Made by a program: the position numbers and the translations under genes | Notes under the pieces: model-generated | Told to the model about the DNA's origin: nothing | The model's input: only the letters and a program-made list of their open reading frames with translations | The model's database searches: none | Shown: one piece after another, positions 25,270 through 35,515 of the stretch | Layout of the letters: every line of letters starts with the position of its first letter | How positions within the stretch are numbered: the stretch's first letter is position 1 | DNA from: an uncultured Oscillospiraceae bacterium | Lineage (GTDB): Bacteria > Bacillota > Clostridia > Oscillospirales > Acutalibacteraceae | Direction of reading: 5' to 3' | DNA length: 54,000 bases | Assembly: GCA_900546785.1 (NCBI GenBank) | Contig: URED01000009.1 | Coordinates: forward strand, 1-54,000

Positions 25270-27645
25270 CTATTCTTCAGACGTTTGGGAATCGTTGCCG
25301 CTTTCCGTTGTATTTTCAGAATTATCTGATGAGGAGCCGGAAGATGAAGAGTTTGAAGATGATCTGCTCCTTGATGAATACCCCGGCAGATTATTCACAT
25401 CGTACCAGCCGTAATTACCGCTTGAATAGTTTGTAAGAAGACCGGTTGAAGAATCGTAAGAACGCTGAACGATTCCGTCATATTCAGGAAATTCGGTAAC
25501 ATTCTTGCCTTTCGTTTCATAAATCCCGTTCATAACTGTTTCCCAGATCGTACCTGCCGGGTTATAGGAAAGCCTGTAAACGATTTCCTTGGGCATATCG
25601 TATCCATACCATACCGCTGCAACATATTCGGGCGTGCCGCCTACGAACCAACGGTCCTTAGAATCCGTAGTCGTACCGGTTTTGCCGAAGCACTCAACGC
25701 CGCTGATTTTATAATATCTACCGGTGCCGGAGGTCATAACCGTTTGCAGTATTTTATTCATAAGCCATCCCGTGCTTTCTGTAAGCGCCTGTTCTTTCGT
25801 AGAACCGGCGTCTGTTTCTATAAGCACATTGCCCTGGCTATCCTCTATTTTATAATAACAATACGGCTGATAATATATGCCGCCGTTGCCGAAAGTGGCA
25901 TATGCGGCCGTCATTTCAAGAACAGATACGCCGTTTGTGAGCGAACCGGTGGCAAGAGGCGCGTAATCACAGTCAGCTGCGCTGAGTGAAGACATATGAA
26001 AACGATTTGTTATAAAGTCATAAGCATAATCAACGCCTACCATATCCAAAGTTCTGGCAGAGATCGTATTAAGAGAATTCGCGATACCTCTCTGAATTGT
26101 GAGCCTTGAACCGGAATAACCGCCGCCTTCATTCGTAGGCCACGGATCGCCGTCTATCTCCATTAAGGGCCTGTCTTCAACAAGAGTAGACCAATAAATA
26201 TCAACACTGTCGTCCTGCAAGCTCTTTTCAAAAGCCGGTCCGTATACGGACAAGGGCTTGATGGAAGAACCCGGCTGTCTGTAAGACTGGAACGCCCTGT
26301 TCAATTCAAGCGAGCCGGAATATTCGCCGGTACCGCCCACAAGGCCGAGCACCCTGCCCTCATAGTTCATGACGACCATAGCGCCCTGCACCGTTTCATC
26401 CGGCATACGGCGGTAATTTTCATAAACATCCTCAAGAGCCGCCTGTACTTCAAAATCAACAGCCGTATATATCTTCAATCCGCCGCCGTACAGAAGCGAA
26501 CGCGCTTTTCTTTCGGTATAGCCCATTTTCTGAAGATCGTCTAAAACGGTTTTTATAACATAGTCAACATAATAAGAATCAATCAAGTTTTCATTTGAAC
26601 TGCCGTCAGAATCGGAGACCTGGCTTCCCTCATAATTCTCACTGTTTGTAAATATCATTTCATAAGCGACGGCATCGTCATATTCCTGCTGTGTTATAAA
26701 GCCCTGCTCCAGCATCTGTTCAAGAATATACAGCTGCCTTGTACGGTTGTTTTCCGGGTTGCGCAGCGGATCGTATCTACTGGGATATTGCGTTATGGCC
26801 GCAATGCAGGCACATTCTGCAATGTTCAGATCCGATACATCCTTGCCGAAATAAGTTTCGGCTGCCGTTTTAACGCCGTAGCAGCCCTCTGAAAGATAAA
26901 TCGTATTCAGATACGCTTCTATGATCTCATCTTTAGAATAATTTCTTTCCAAATTCAAAGCAGAAAGTATTTCATTAAACTTACGAACGATCGTTACGTC
27001 ATTTTCATCCGTTAGATTTTTAATCAGCTGCTGTGTGATCGTGGATCCGCCCTGGCCGCTGTTTGACGGCTTAACGATAACGCCTATGGTACGTATCCAG
27101 TCAACACCGTGATGGCTTTCGAAACGCTGATCCTCAATGGCGATAAAGGCGTCTTTCATATGGGGACTCATGTTTTCAAGGTCTACCCATATACGGTTTT
27201 CTTCTCCGTGAAGCCTTGTCAATTCTATTTCGTTGCCGTCTGCATCCGTGCCGTATATAAATGAAGTCTGATTTTGAGAATACTTTTCCTCTGTTAAATT
27301 AAATACGGCGTCGCCATGCACGAAGCTGTAACCGTAAATGGCGATAACGGAGAAGCAGACAATAAATACAACAGCAACAACCAACACGAATCCTAAAAGA
27401 ATGCGCAAAGGAAGCGAGGCAGGAGCCTTGCCGGTATTTTTCTTCTTTTTACCATTCTTCTTGTTATCGTTAGATTTAGATTTTCCTCTGGCACGCTGCA
27501 CATGCTGTTTTGAGGTTTTTTCGCTTTCGATATATGCAGCCGGCTTTTTATTTAATTGCGTTTCCTGAATCTTTTTGTCTTCATCATAGACTTTGGCAGA
27601 GTTATTCATAAAAGACTCAAGCAAATCATCATACTTGCCCGCCAT
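25270..27645 (-). CDS. Class A penicillin-binding protein (glycosyltransferase/transpeptidase)
   Basis: This bifunctional peptidoglycan synthase has 791 residues: a basic cytoplasmic tail, one membrane helix (about 80-103), a GT51 glycosyltransferase domain with EDQRFESHHGVDW and GGSTITQQLIKN, and a transpeptidase with SSIK (nucleophile serine), SLN and KTGTT. The tail after about residue 740 is rich in Ser/Asn and probably unfolded outside the cell. GGAGG precedes the ATG. The gene resembles pbp1A/ponA of Firmicutes. TATAAT at 27702-27707 is a plausible -10, but its -35 is poor. Confidence 0.95.
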   Translation of the reverse strand: MAGKYDDLLESFMNNSAKVYDEDKKIQETQLNKKPAAYIESEKTSKQHVQRARGKSKSNDNKKNGKKKKNTGKAPASLPLRILLGFVLVVAVVFIVCFSVIAIYGYSFVHGDAVFNLTEEKYSQNQTSFIYGTDADGNEIELTRLHGEENRIWVDLENMSPHMKDAFIAIEDQRFESHHGVDWIRTIGVIVKPSNSGQGGSTITQQLIKNLTDENDVTIVRKFNEILSALNLERNYSKDEIIEAYLNTIYLSEGCYGVKTAAETYFGKDVSDLNIAECACIAAITQYPSRYDPLRNPENNRTRQLYILEQMLEQGFITQQEYDDAVAYEMIFTNSENYEGSQVSDSDGSSNENLIDSYYVDYVIKTVLDDLQKMGYTERKARSLLYGGGLKIYTAVDFEVQAALEDVYENYRRMPDETVQGAMVVMNYEGRVLGLVGGTGEYSGSLELNRAFQSYRQPGSSIKPLSVYGPAFEKSLQDDSVDIYWSTLVEDRPLMEIDGDPWPTNEGGGYSGSRLTIQRGIANSLNTISARTLDMVGVDYAYDFITNRFHMSSLSAADCDYAPLATGSLTNGVSVLEMTAAYATFGNGGIYYQPYCYYKIEDSQGNVLIETDAGSTKEQALTESTGWLMNKILQTVMTSGTGRYYKISGVECFGKTGTTTDSKDRWFVGGTPEYVAAVWYGYDMPKEIVYRLSYNPAGTIWETVMNGIYETKGKNVTEFPEYDGIVQRSYDSSTGLLTNYSSGNYGWYDVNNLPGYSSRSRSSSNSSSSGSSSDNSENTTESGNDSQTSEE

Positions 27646-27741
27646 AAAATACCTCCTTACACGATTTTACTAAAACAGCTTACAACATTATCTGAGTTTA
27701 TATTATACAATATTTAAATAAGTAAATAAAGAAATAAATTG

Positions 27742-28599
27742 TTAATATTTTTTTGCCTTGCTTTTGCTCATTTCCGTAATTCTTTTTGAAGTGCTGATGC
27801 CGTCATACAGGCGTTTTACCCTTACAAAGCCCCAATATTTCTTATTACAGTGTTTGCAAAAAAGTACGGTTTTAAAGGAATTATTGACAATTTGCACATC
27901 GCTTATCCGTTCCATCTGTGTTGAACAATTCGGGCAAAGAAAGCTCTCTTTGTAAAAATTATACTCATCGGAAACGGTTGTCGTTATAATATAGGGTTTG
28001 AAAGCAAGTCTGCCGAAAAAATCATCGTCACACAAATGCGTCATTGATTTCGCTTTGTTTTCATCAAACACTTTTTTAAAACAGGCGGCGGCAACATAGC
28101 AATCCTCCAGCGCTCTATGCAGATTTTCCTCCTGCACGCGGATATCCAGCCTTTCGGCACAGTGCGCAAGACTGATCTGTTCCTTACAGCCCTCTAAAAA
28201 TGACTGGCAGTATTTCTGTACGTCCATATAATTCTTCATAAAAGATATGCTTGTTTTGCCAAAAAATCTTTTGAAATTGGATACCAAAACATACAGATCG
28301 CTGTTTGACCAGCTTGTAAAAACAACATCGCCGCAAGCCCAATCGGCAAAATTGCGCATAACGTCTTCAAACGGGATCCCGTTTTGCGCAACTTCCTCTT
28401 TCGTAATGCTTGTCAGATCCACAAAGCGCTTTGAAAAACGTTTGGAGAGCTTGGGACGCACAAGCTGTGTAAAAGTATTGCTGATATTCAGGTTTTCATC
28501 AAGCCGAACGGCGCCTATTTCGATTATCTCATTAACGCCTTTTTTCTGTTTATAATCATAGGCATTATTCCATTCAAGGTCAAATATAACGTAATCCAT
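27742..28599 (-). CDS. DEDDh 3'-5' exonuclease with C-terminal zinc ribbon
   Basis: The 285-residue protein begins MDYVIFDLEWN, giving the ExoI acids Asp7 and Glu9. ExoII lies in SWSNSDLYVL (about 97) and ExoIII in HRALEDC (H-X4-D, about 160), so it is a DnaQ-like exonuclease. The last third carries CPNC...CKHC (about 221 and 250), a zinc ribbon not common in this family. Substrate may be RNA or DNA. There is no helicase fusion. The gene begins 42 bases after the secG terminator hairpin and has only a weak GGGTG ribosome binding site. Confidence 0.85.
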   Translation of the reverse strand: MDYVIFDLEWNNAYDYKQKKGVNEIIEIGAVRLDENLNISNTFTQLVRPKLSKRFSKRFVDLTSITKEEVAQNGIPFEDVMRNFADWACGDVVFTSWSNSDLYVLVSNFKRFFGKTSISFMKNYMDVQKYCQSFLEGCKEQISLAHCAERLDIRVQEENLHRALEDCYVAAACFKKVFDENKAKSMTHLCDDDFFGRLAFKPYIITTTVSDEYNFYKESFLCPNCSTQMERISDVQIVNNSFKTVLFCKHCNKKYWGFVRVKRLYDGISTSKRITEMSKSKAKKY

Positions 28600-28614
28600 A
28601 GCACACCCAAAAAA

Positions 28615-28641
28615 AATAACCCTGCAAGCCGCAAGGTTATT
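28615..28641 (-). terminator. Terminator of secG
   Basis: An 11-pair hairpin, AATAACCCTGC with GCAAGGTTATT (one wobble), five-base loop and a long T-run on the minus strand. It begins 16 bases after the secG stop. Confidence 0.85.
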
Positions 28642-28656
28642 AAATAATATAAAATA

Positions 28657-28908
28657 TCAGCCGATGAAAAGGAAAATCAAAAACGCGGCAAGAACCAAAA
28701 CAAAGAAAATAACAATAAGCCATTTTGTTATTTTTTCAAGCTTTGCTTCAATCGTGCGGCCTTTTGACTTGCCCAAAAATGTTTCAGCGCCGCCGGCTAT
28801 TGCACCGGAGAGGTTCTGCGAACGACCTTCCTGTAAAAGAACAACAGCGATAATAATTATAGAAACGAGTATAAGTATCACACCGAAAACATAATGATAC
28901 CAAAGCAT
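28657..28908 (-). CDS. secG: Preprotein translocase subunit SecG
   Basis: SecG is the small third subunit of the SecYEG channel. The ATG at 28906-28908 follows GGAGG and gives 83 residues with two membrane helices (about 5-26 and 58-80) and the conserved loop LLQEGRSQNLSGAIAGGAETFLG (shown in part: QEGRSQNLSGAIAGG). An in-frame start 45 bases upstream lies beyond the ribosome binding site. Its own promoter (28942-28970) and terminator make it a single-gene unit. Confidence 0.95.
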   Translation of the reverse strand: MLWYHYVFGVILILVSIIIIAVVLLQEGRSQNLSGAIAGGAETFLGKSKGRTIEAKLEKITKWLIVIFFVLVLAAFLIFLFIG

Positions 28909-28941
28909 GACAAATTCCTCCGAAGTTTTTAATACTAATGG

Positions 28942-28970
28942 ATTATAGCACATACTTTTATTTATTGCAA
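28942..28970 (-). promoter_or_regulatory. Promoter of secG
   Basis: TTGCAA (28965-28970), a 17-base spacer and TATAAT (28942-28947) with TGC before the -10. Confidence 0.8.
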
Positions 28971-29089
28971 GTCTTTTTTTGGCATTAATTTACTTGAATC
29001 ATAAATACAAATAATTTAATAATAATTACGGCGGTAAAAATTTGCGTTTGCTTTTGCCGCCTGCCGCTTGAAAAAGCGGTATCTACATA

Positions 29090-31333
29090 TCAAAACGTAA
29101 TCTGTTCGCCAATATCGCCCGCACTGAGCTGCGCGCCTGCCGCAGGCAGATTTTTAGGTCTGAATCTCCATTCTTTTTCAAATTCGCCGGGCGTATACTT
29201 ATGCACGGATATGACCTTATCGCTCTTCTTTTTTAAAGTCATGGCCTGTATGCCCTGCGTGCTTTTGCTTGTTTTCGGCATGATTACCGCCGTGTTCACA
29301 AGAAGATGACGACCCGCCTGTGAAGAGATCACAATATCGGTATCCTCCTCAAGATACATTGCGCAAGCAAGCGGGAATTTATCCGAAAAAGCATTTATCA
29401 GCTTTTTTCTGTTCGTCTTTGTTTCATACGAAGAAATATCGACTTTTGCCAACTTGCCGTTTTCAAAAATGAATATCATATAGCCCTTATACTGCCTGAT
29501 GACGGCGGTATATTCAACGGTTTCGCCCTCATCCATTTCAAGCTTTGCAGGCAGGTAATCGCCCAAAACGGAAGCCTTGGTATCCTGAAAATCATCAAGC
29601 TTTGCTTTATAGACCTGATGATTGGAAGTGAAAACAAGCAGTTCGTCCTTGTTGGAGCACTCTTCACTTCTTAATATCATATCCCCTTCCTTTACCTTTT
29701 GTTCGCCGCTCATACGCAGATTTGCCGTTCTGATCTTCTTTAAATATCCTTCCTTGGAAAGAAATACAGTAACAGGATAATCGGCAACAGCGGGTTCCTC
29801 GGTTTCAGTTTCCTCGGGAATATCATACAGGATTTCAGACTTTCTGCCGTTATCGTACTTCTTGACAACATTTTGCAGCTCTGAAATGATGATCTGTTTT
29901 TTCTTTCGGTCGCTTGCAAGGATTTCTTCAAGTTCTGCAATCTCATTTTCAAGCTTCTCAATATCGTTAATGCGCTTAAGTATATATTCCCTGTTAAGAT
30001 GGCGCAGCTTGATCTCCGCAACATATTCCGCCTGTGTTTCATCGATGCCGAAACCGATCATCAGATTCGGAACGACATCAGCTTCGTTTTCCGTTTCACG
30101 GACGATCTTTATTGCTTTGTCAATATCAAGGAGTATCTTAGAAAGCCCTTTTAAAAGATGCAGTTGATTTCTTTTCTTGTTAAGGCTGAACGCCACTCTT
30201 CTTGAAATACAGTTGAGTCTGAACTTTACCCATTCATTCAAAAGCTCGCGTACGCCTCTGACACCCGGCTTACCGTCTATAAGAACATTGAAATTACAAG
30301 AAAAAGAGTCCTCAAGAGGGGTAAGCTTATAAAGGCGCTGCATCAATTTATCTGCATCAACGCCGCGTTTAAGATCTATTGTGATCTTAAGTCCTTTAAG
30401 GTCCGTTTCATCTCTTATATCAGAAATCTCCTTAAGCTTATTCGCCTTTGCAAGCTCAACGATCTTATCAATAATAGCTTCTGAAGTAGTAGTAGGCGGT
30501 ATTTCAGTTATATCTATACAGTTATAGGATTTATCATAAGAATACTTGGCGCGGACCTTAACAGAACCTTTACCTGTTTCATAGATTTTTTCAAGCTCGT
30601 CCTTATCATAAAGCACGTAGCCGCCACCAACAAAATCGGGCGCAATCAGGGTGTCGGAAATAACATGCGCCTTATTTTTCATAAGCGCAATGGTTGTTTC
30701 ACATACCTCGCGGATATTGAAAGACGCTATGGAAGATGCCATACCTACGGCGATACCCGTTGTAACGTTACAAAGAACGGACGGAAAGGTAACCGGCAGA
30801 AGCCGAGGTTCTTTCATTGTGTTATCATAGTTGTCCACAAAATCAACCGTATCTTTATCAATATCGCCGAAAAGCTCTGCACATATAGGAGCAAGCTTGG
30901 CTTCCGTATAACGCGAAGCGGCATACATCATATTTTTGGAATAGGCTTTACCGAAGTTACCCTTTGACTCCACATAAGGATATAACAAAGATTCATTGCC
31001 GCGTGACAGACGCACCATAGTTTCATAAATAGACGCGTCACCGTGCGGATTCAACTGCATCGTTCTGCCCACAATATTTGCGCTTTTAATCGTAGGCCCG
31101 TTTAAAAGGCCCATATTATACATGGTGTATAAAAGCTTTCTGTGAGACGGTTTTAAACCGTCTATCTCCGGAATTGCACGCGAAAGAATAACGCTCATGG
31201 CATAGGGCATGTAATTGGTTTTAAGCGTTTCGGTTATTGCTTCCCTTTTTACGGTGCCTGCATTTTCTATATGAACGTTATCATTGAGCTGCGCAGCGAA
31301 GTTCTGCTTCGTTTCCTTTTTTCTTCTTGGCAT
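29090..31333 (-). CDS. parC: DNA topoisomerase (ATP-hydrolysing) subunit A, ParC-like
   Basis: The A subunit cuts and rejoins DNA in a type II topoisomerase. The 747-residue protein has the catalytic Tyr142 in MYAASRYTEAKL, the DNA gate segment LNPHGDASIYETM, a coiled-coil around 440-490 and a degenerate beta-propeller tail. No GyrA box (QRRGGKG type) is present in the tail, so a topoisomerase IV role is more likely than gyrase. The gene follows parE by 14 bases and is read from the parE promoter. Divergence from textbook ParC is notable; assignment as IV versus gyrase is an inference. Confidence 0.88.
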   Translation of the reverse strand: MPRRKKETKQNFAAQLNDNVHIENAGTVKREAITETLKTNYMPYAMSVILSRAIPEIDGLKPSHRKLLYTMYNMGLLNGPTIKSANIVGRTMQLNPHGDASIYETMVRLSRGNESLLYPYVESKGNFGKAYSKNMMYAASRYTEAKLAPICAELFGDIDKDTVDFVDNYDNTMKEPRLLPVTFPSVLCNVTTGIAVGMASSIASFNIREVCETTIALMKNKAHVISDTLIAPDFVGGGYVLYDKDELEKIYETGKGSVKVRAKYSYDKSYNCIDITEIPPTTTSEAIIDKIVELAKANKLKEISDIRDETDLKGLKITIDLKRGVDADKLMQRLYKLTPLEDSFSCNFNVLIDGKPGVRGVRELLNEWVKFRLNCISRRVAFSLNKKRNQLHLLKGLSKILLDIDKAIKIVRETENEADVVPNLMIGFGIDETQAEYVAEIKLRHLNREYILKRINDIEKLENEIAELEEILASDRKKKQIIISELQNVVKKYDNGRKSEILYDIPEETETEEPAVADYPVTVFLSKEGYLKKIRTANLRMSGEQKVKEGDMILRSEECSNKDELLVFTSNHQVYKAKLDDFQDTKASVLGDYLPAKLEMDEGETVEYTAVIRQYKGYMIFIFENGKLAKVDISSYETKTNRKKLINAFSDKFPLACAMYLEEDTDIVISSQAGRHLLVNTAVIMPKTSKSTQGIQAMTLKKKSDKVISVHKYTPGEFEKEWRFRPKNLPAAGAQLSAGDIGEQITF

Positions 31334-31347
31334 ATTTTCACCTTAAA

Positions 31348-33324
31348 TCAGCTTACGTCCGCCGTATCGAGATACATATAGCCGTAATCTGTAATATATT
31401 GTTTTCTTCCCTCAAGATTATCGCCCAGCAACAGGTCAAAGATCTGTGACGTCCTCTCTGCTTCGTCGGGCGTTACGAGAATCAGTCTTCTTGTTTCCGG
31501 ATTCATTGTGGTAAGCGACATCATATCCGCCTCATTCTCACCAAGACCTTTGGAGCGCTGAACGGTATACTTTTTCCCGTCAAGCTCTTTTCTTATCTCG
31601 TCCATTTCCATTTCATTATATGCAAAATAAGTCTGATCCTTACAGGTGACCTCATAAAGCGGCGATTCGTCTATATACACTTTACCCTGTTCGATAAGCT
31701 GCGGCATAAGCCTGTATATCATTGTGAGCACAAGCGTTCTGATCTGAAAGCCGTCTACATCTGCATCCGTGCAGATCAGTATCTTGCTCCAGCGAAGATT
31801 GTTGATATCAAAAGCGGACAGATTCTTTGAAGCCTTGGAACTGACCTCGACGCCGCAGCCGAGAACTTTGATAAGATCTGTAATTATCTCATTTTTAAAT
31901 ATCTTACTGTACTCACTCTTAAGGCAGTTCAGGATCTTGCCGCGTATGGGCATGATCGCCTGAAAATCCGCATTTCTTGCCTGCTTACAGGCACCGAGCG
32001 CGGAATCGCCCTCAACGATAAACAATTCCCGTTCGTCAACATTTTTTGAACGGCAGTCCACAAACTTCTGAACACGGTTTGTCATATCTATCTTGGACTG
32101 CAAAGTTGTTTTGAGCGTTTTTCTTGTGTTTTCAGCCTTTACGCGGCTGCGCATATTGATAAGCACCTGATCTGCGATCTTCTCGGCGTCCATCTTATTC
32201 TCAATAAAATACACTTCAAGCTGCTTGCGGAAAAAATCCGTCATTGCCTCTTGAATAAACTTATTTGTGATCGCCTTTTTGGTCTGATTTTCATACGAAG
32301 TTTGCGTAGAAAAAGAAGATACAACAAAAATCAGAATATCTTCAATATCCTGTATATTGATCTGCGGATCGGTTTTGGCATATTTATTATTCGCTTTAAG
32401 ATATGCGTTTATCTGGTTTACAAAAGCGCTTTTAAACGCTTTTTCCGGCGCGCCGCCGTGCTCCAGGTAGCTTGAGTTATGATAATACTCTTTAAGCTGT
32501 GTTTTAACGGAAAAACAAAGCGCGGCTTTGATAATGAGCTTGTATTCGCTGTGGTCCTCCCTGTCCTTTCCGTACCTTTCACATTCCCAGTACTGCGGTG
32601 TTGTAAGAGCGTTATCCCCGGCAAGCTCGGCAACGTAATCCTTGATGCCGTTTTTATAGCAGTATTCAAAGGTTTCAAAGCCCTTTTCCGTTTCATTCTT
32701 TAAGATGAATGTAATACCGTCGTTAACGATTGCCTGGCGTTTAAGCGTATCCTGATAATATTTCAGTGAAACGTTGATATCGGTAAAAACATCAAGATCG
32801 GGCTTCCATCTTATTCTTGAGCCAGTGTCTTTTTTTGTATACGGCTCTCGTTTCAGCCCGCCGATATTTTTTCCTTTTTCAAAGTGAAGCGTGTAACAGA
32901 ATCCGTCTCTGTGTATCTCTGCGTCCATATATTCCGAAGCATATTGCGTGGCGCAAAGACCGAGTCCGTTTAATCCGAGTGAAAACTCATAGCTTTCGGT
33001 TCCGTTTCCGTATTTACCGCCTGCATAAAGCTCACAAAAAAGGAGTTTCCAGTTTTCCTCTTTCTCGGCTTTATTATAGTCAACCGGAATTCCCGCACCG
33101 AAATCCTGCACTTCAACCGAATGATCGCGGAATCTTGTAACGATGATCTTATTACCGCGCCCCTCGCGGGCCTCGTCTATAGAATTGCTCATGATTTCAA
33201 AGATAGAGTGCTCGCAGCCTTCAATACCGTTTGAACCGAAAATAACTTCCGGCCTTTTCCGCACCCTGTCTTCGTCTTTCAGAGAACGTATACTTTCATT
33301 CGTGTATTCATTCTTGCCGGCCAT
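31348..33324 (-). CDS. parE: DNA topoisomerase (ATP-hydrolysing) subunit B, ParE-like
   Basis: The B subunit provides the ATPase. The 658-residue protein has the GHKL ATP-binding blocks NSIDEA (47-52), QDFGAGIPV (about 73) and GLNGLG (about 118), the transducer domain, then TOPRIM acids in EGDSALGACKQ (about 435) and CTDADVDGFQIR (about 517), and the conserved end RSKGLGENEADM. The TOPRIM motif differs from the usual EGDSAGGSAKQ. GGAGG precedes the ATG, and a strong promoter is at 33358-33385. It is co-transcribed with parC. Confidence 0.9.
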   Translation of the reverse strand: MAGKNEYTNESIRSLKDEDRVRKRPEVIFGSNGIEGCEHSIFEIMSNSIDEAREGRGNKIIVTRFRDHSVEVQDFGAGIPVDYNKAEKEENWKLLFCELYAGGKYGNGTESYEFSLGLNGLGLCATQYASEYMDAEIHRDGFCYTLHFEKGKNIGGLKREPYTKKDTGSRIRWKPDLDVFTDINVSLKYYQDTLKRQAIVNDGITFILKNETEKGFETFEYCYKNGIKDYVAELAGDNALTTPQYWECERYGKDREDHSEYKLIIKAALCFSVKTQLKEYYHNSSYLEHGGAPEKAFKSAFVNQINAYLKANNKYAKTDPQINIQDIEDILIFVVSSFSTQTSYENQTKKAITNKFIQEAMTDFFRKQLEVYFIENKMDAEKIADQVLINMRSRVKAENTRKTLKTTLQSKIDMTNRVQKFVDCRSKNVDERELFIVEGDSALGACKQARNADFQAIMPIRGKILNCLKSEYSKIFKNEIITDLIKVLGCGVEVSSKASKNLSAFDINNLRWSKILICTDADVDGFQIRTLVLTMIYRLMPQLIEQGKVYIDESPLYEVTCKDQTYFAYNEMEMDEIRKELDGKKYTVQRSKGLGENEADMMSLTTMNPETRRLILVTPDEAERTSQIFDLLLGDNLEGRKQYITDYGYMYLDTADVS

Positions 33325-33357
33325 AAATCAACCTCCGAATAATTTATACAGAAATAT

Positions 33358-33385
33358 ATTATACAAGATATTGTGGATTTGTCAA
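33358..33385 (-). promoter_or_regulatory. Promoter of parE-parC
   Basis: TTGACA (33380-33385), a 16-base spacer and TATAAT (33358-33363). Both hexamers are perfect. Confidence 0.8.
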
Positions 33386-33460
33386 GATTTTGTAATAATT
33401 ATAACAATATAATGAAATGAAATTTACAATATGATACAAAAACAGAAAGATTTATACAAA

Positions 33461-33492
33461 AAAATAAGATGTGCATGCGCACACCTTATTTT
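33461..33492 (-). terminator. Terminator of the rnj-rplI-dnaB-tilS-ftsH unit
   Basis: AAAATAAG + TGTGC, loop ATGC, GCACA + CTTATTTT, with one mismatch. It begins 5 bases past the ftsH stop and has a T-rich tail on the minus strand. Confidence 0.85.
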
Positions 33493-33496
33493 AAAA

Positions 33497-35515
33497 TCAC
33501 TGTTCATGCCGATCATCAACCCCGCCGGGTACTTCCGAGCCGGAACCGTTTGGCGTATCCGTGTTTTTATCAGCATCGCTCTTCGTAAGGCCATCCTCAG
33601 CTGTTTGAGAAGCCGGAGCTGTTGAAATATCCGTATCATCCTGCGCCGGTTCCTCATCGTTTTCAAGAAAGCCAAGTTTCATAAGCGAATCAAACTCACC
33701 GGCATTAAGCTTTTCCTTTTTGAGCAGGGTTTCTGCCACAAGCTCAAGCTTGTCATAATGCTCTTTGAGGATCTTATAAGTCCTGTCATAAGCCTCGCGC
33801 ATCATTTTTTCAATCTGCGCATCAATCCTTGCCGATGTCTCTTCACTGTAATTATTTACATGTCCGTAATCTTTGCCGAGAAATATCTCATTGTTTTCAT
33901 CACTGTAAACGACCGGGCCTATCTCATCATTCATGCCGTATTTAGCCACCATATCGCGGCAGATCTGCGTGGCACGCTGAAGATCATTAGACGCACCCGT
34001 AGAAATATCATCAAGCGCGATCGCCTCGGCTACTCTGCCGCCCATCATGGAAACAAGAGAATCCAGCATTTCCTTTTTGGAAGTATAATTCTCTTCCTGC
34101 GGCTGATACATGGTATAACCGCCGGCACCGAGTCCGCGCGGGATTATGGATATTTCTTTAACGGGATCGTGATTTTCAAGATAGTAGGAAACGACCGCAT
34201 GGCCGGATTCATGGTAAGCTGTCAGTTTCTTTGCCTTATCGGAATACTTATGCGATTTCTTTTCCGTGCCCATTTCCACTCTTGTTGTAGCGTCCTGGAT
34301 CTCCTCGCTCGTAATGGCCTTTTTATGCCTTCTGGCAGCCAACAGCGCAGCTTCGTTAAGAAGATTCTCCAGATCGGCGCCTGTAAAACCGATCGTGAGC
34401 TGCGCGATCTCTTTCAGATTAACATCAGGCGCAAGCGGCTTGTTTTTGGAATGGACTTTCAATATGTCTTCTCTGCCCTGCGTATCAGGTCTGTTAACGG
34501 TTATCTGCCTGTCAAATCTGCCGGGTCGCAAAAGCGCCGGGTCAAGAACATCAGGCCTGTTGGTTGCAGCAATAACGATAACGCCGCTGTTGGTGCCGAA
34601 ACCATCCATTTCAACAAGCAGCTGGTTCAGTGTCTGTTCTCTTTCGTCATTACCGCCGCCGGTGCCAGCGCCTCTGTGCCTGCCGACTGCGTCAATCTCA
34701 TCAATAAATACAATAGCAGGCGCTTTTTTAATAGCTTGTGAGAAAAGATCTCTAACACGGCTTGCGCCTACGCCGACATACATTTCAACAAAGTCAGATC
34801 CCGATATGGAAAGAAACGGCGCGTTTGCCTCACCGGCAACGGCTTTTGCAAGCAGCGTCTTACCGGTTCCCGGAGGGCCTACAAGTAAAACGCCTTTTGG
34901 GATTCTTGCACCGAGATCGGTGAATTTCTGAGGATCCTTCAGAAATTCAACAAGTTCTTCAAGCTCTGCCTTTTCTTCGTCACAGCCGGCAACATCGGCA
35001 AAAGTTTTTTTATTCTTATCTTCTACTGCTTTTGTTTTGACTCTGCCGAATCCGATCGTTCTGTTTGTTTCGTTATTCATTGTGTCGCCCATCTTTTTCA
35101 TCATGAACCACACAAGAACAGAACCGCCGACAAGAATTATGATATACGGCAAAAGGCTTACGATCCAGCTCCTTGAATTGCTTTGCCTGTAATTATACGT
35201 TATCTGCGCATCAGGATGCGCCTCGTTATATTCGTTGACGCTGTCCTTAATATCGTCCAGAAAATAAGTTACGCTGGGAACTTTATACTCCTGTTCTTCG
35301 TCCGGCTTATCAAACGTTGTATATGTGAGACTGCCGGAAGTCAGATCAAGCTCAAACTCATTTACCTGATCTGTTTTAAAAAGATTTACGATCTCGCTGT
35401 ATTTGACCTCCTCGCCGTTCTGCTGGTTTGCAATAACAAACGCAAGCACAACAAGCAAAACGGGAATCAAAATATAAAATACAGCCGATTTCCAGTTTTT
35501 GGACATATTGTTCAT
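33497..35515 (-). CDS. ftsH: ATP-dependent membrane zinc metalloprotease FtsH
   Basis: FtsH degrades membrane and some soluble proteins. The 672-residue protein has two membrane helices (about 11-29 and 114-136) around a small extracellular domain, an AAA+ domain with Walker A GPPGTGKT (about 212) and the second-region-of-homology segment [19 protein letters not shown] (in part), and the protease site HESGHAV (about 434). The C-terminal 45 residues are Ser/Thr/Asp rich and variable. Its ATG overlaps the tilS stop by one base (TAATG), the usual tilS-ftsH coupling in Firmicutes. A second possible start is 9 bases downstream. Confidence 0.97.
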   Translation of the reverse strand: MNNMSKNWKSAVFYILIPVLLVVLAFVIANQQNGEEVKYSEIVNLFKTDQVNEFELDLTSGSLTYTTFDKPDEEQEYKVPSVTYFLDDIKDSVNEYNEAHPDAQITYNYRQSNSRSWIVSLLPYIIILVGGSVLVWFMMKKMGDTMNNETNRTIGFGRVKTKAVEDKNKKTFADVAGCDEEKAELEELVEFLKDPQKFTDLGARIPKGVLLVGPPGTGKTLLAKAVAGEANAPFLSISGSDFVEMYVGVGASRVRDLFSQAIKKAPAIVFIDEIDAVGRHRGAGTGGGNDEREQTLNQLLVEMDGFGTNSGVIVIAATNRPDVLDPALLRPGRFDRQITVNRPDTQGREDILKVHSKNKPLAPDVNLKEIAQLTIGFTGADLENLLNEAALLAARRHKKAITSEEIQDATTRVEMGTEKKSHKYSDKAKKLTAYHESGHAVVSYYLENHDPVKEISIIPRGLGAGGYTMYQPQEENYTSKKEMLDSLVSMMGGRVAEAIALDDISTGASNDLQRATQICRDMVAKYGMNDEIGPVVYSDENNEIFLGKDYGHVNNYSEETSARIDAQIEKMMREAYDRTYKILKEHYDKLELVAETLLKKEKLNAGEFDSLMKLGFLENDEEPAQDDTDISTAPASQTAEDGLTKSDADKNTDTPNGSGSEVPGGVDDRHEQ

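Noticed and set aside
33758..34741. 327-codon open frame antisense to ftsH
   Set aside because: A shadow of the FtsH coding strand with no start signal or recognisable motif.
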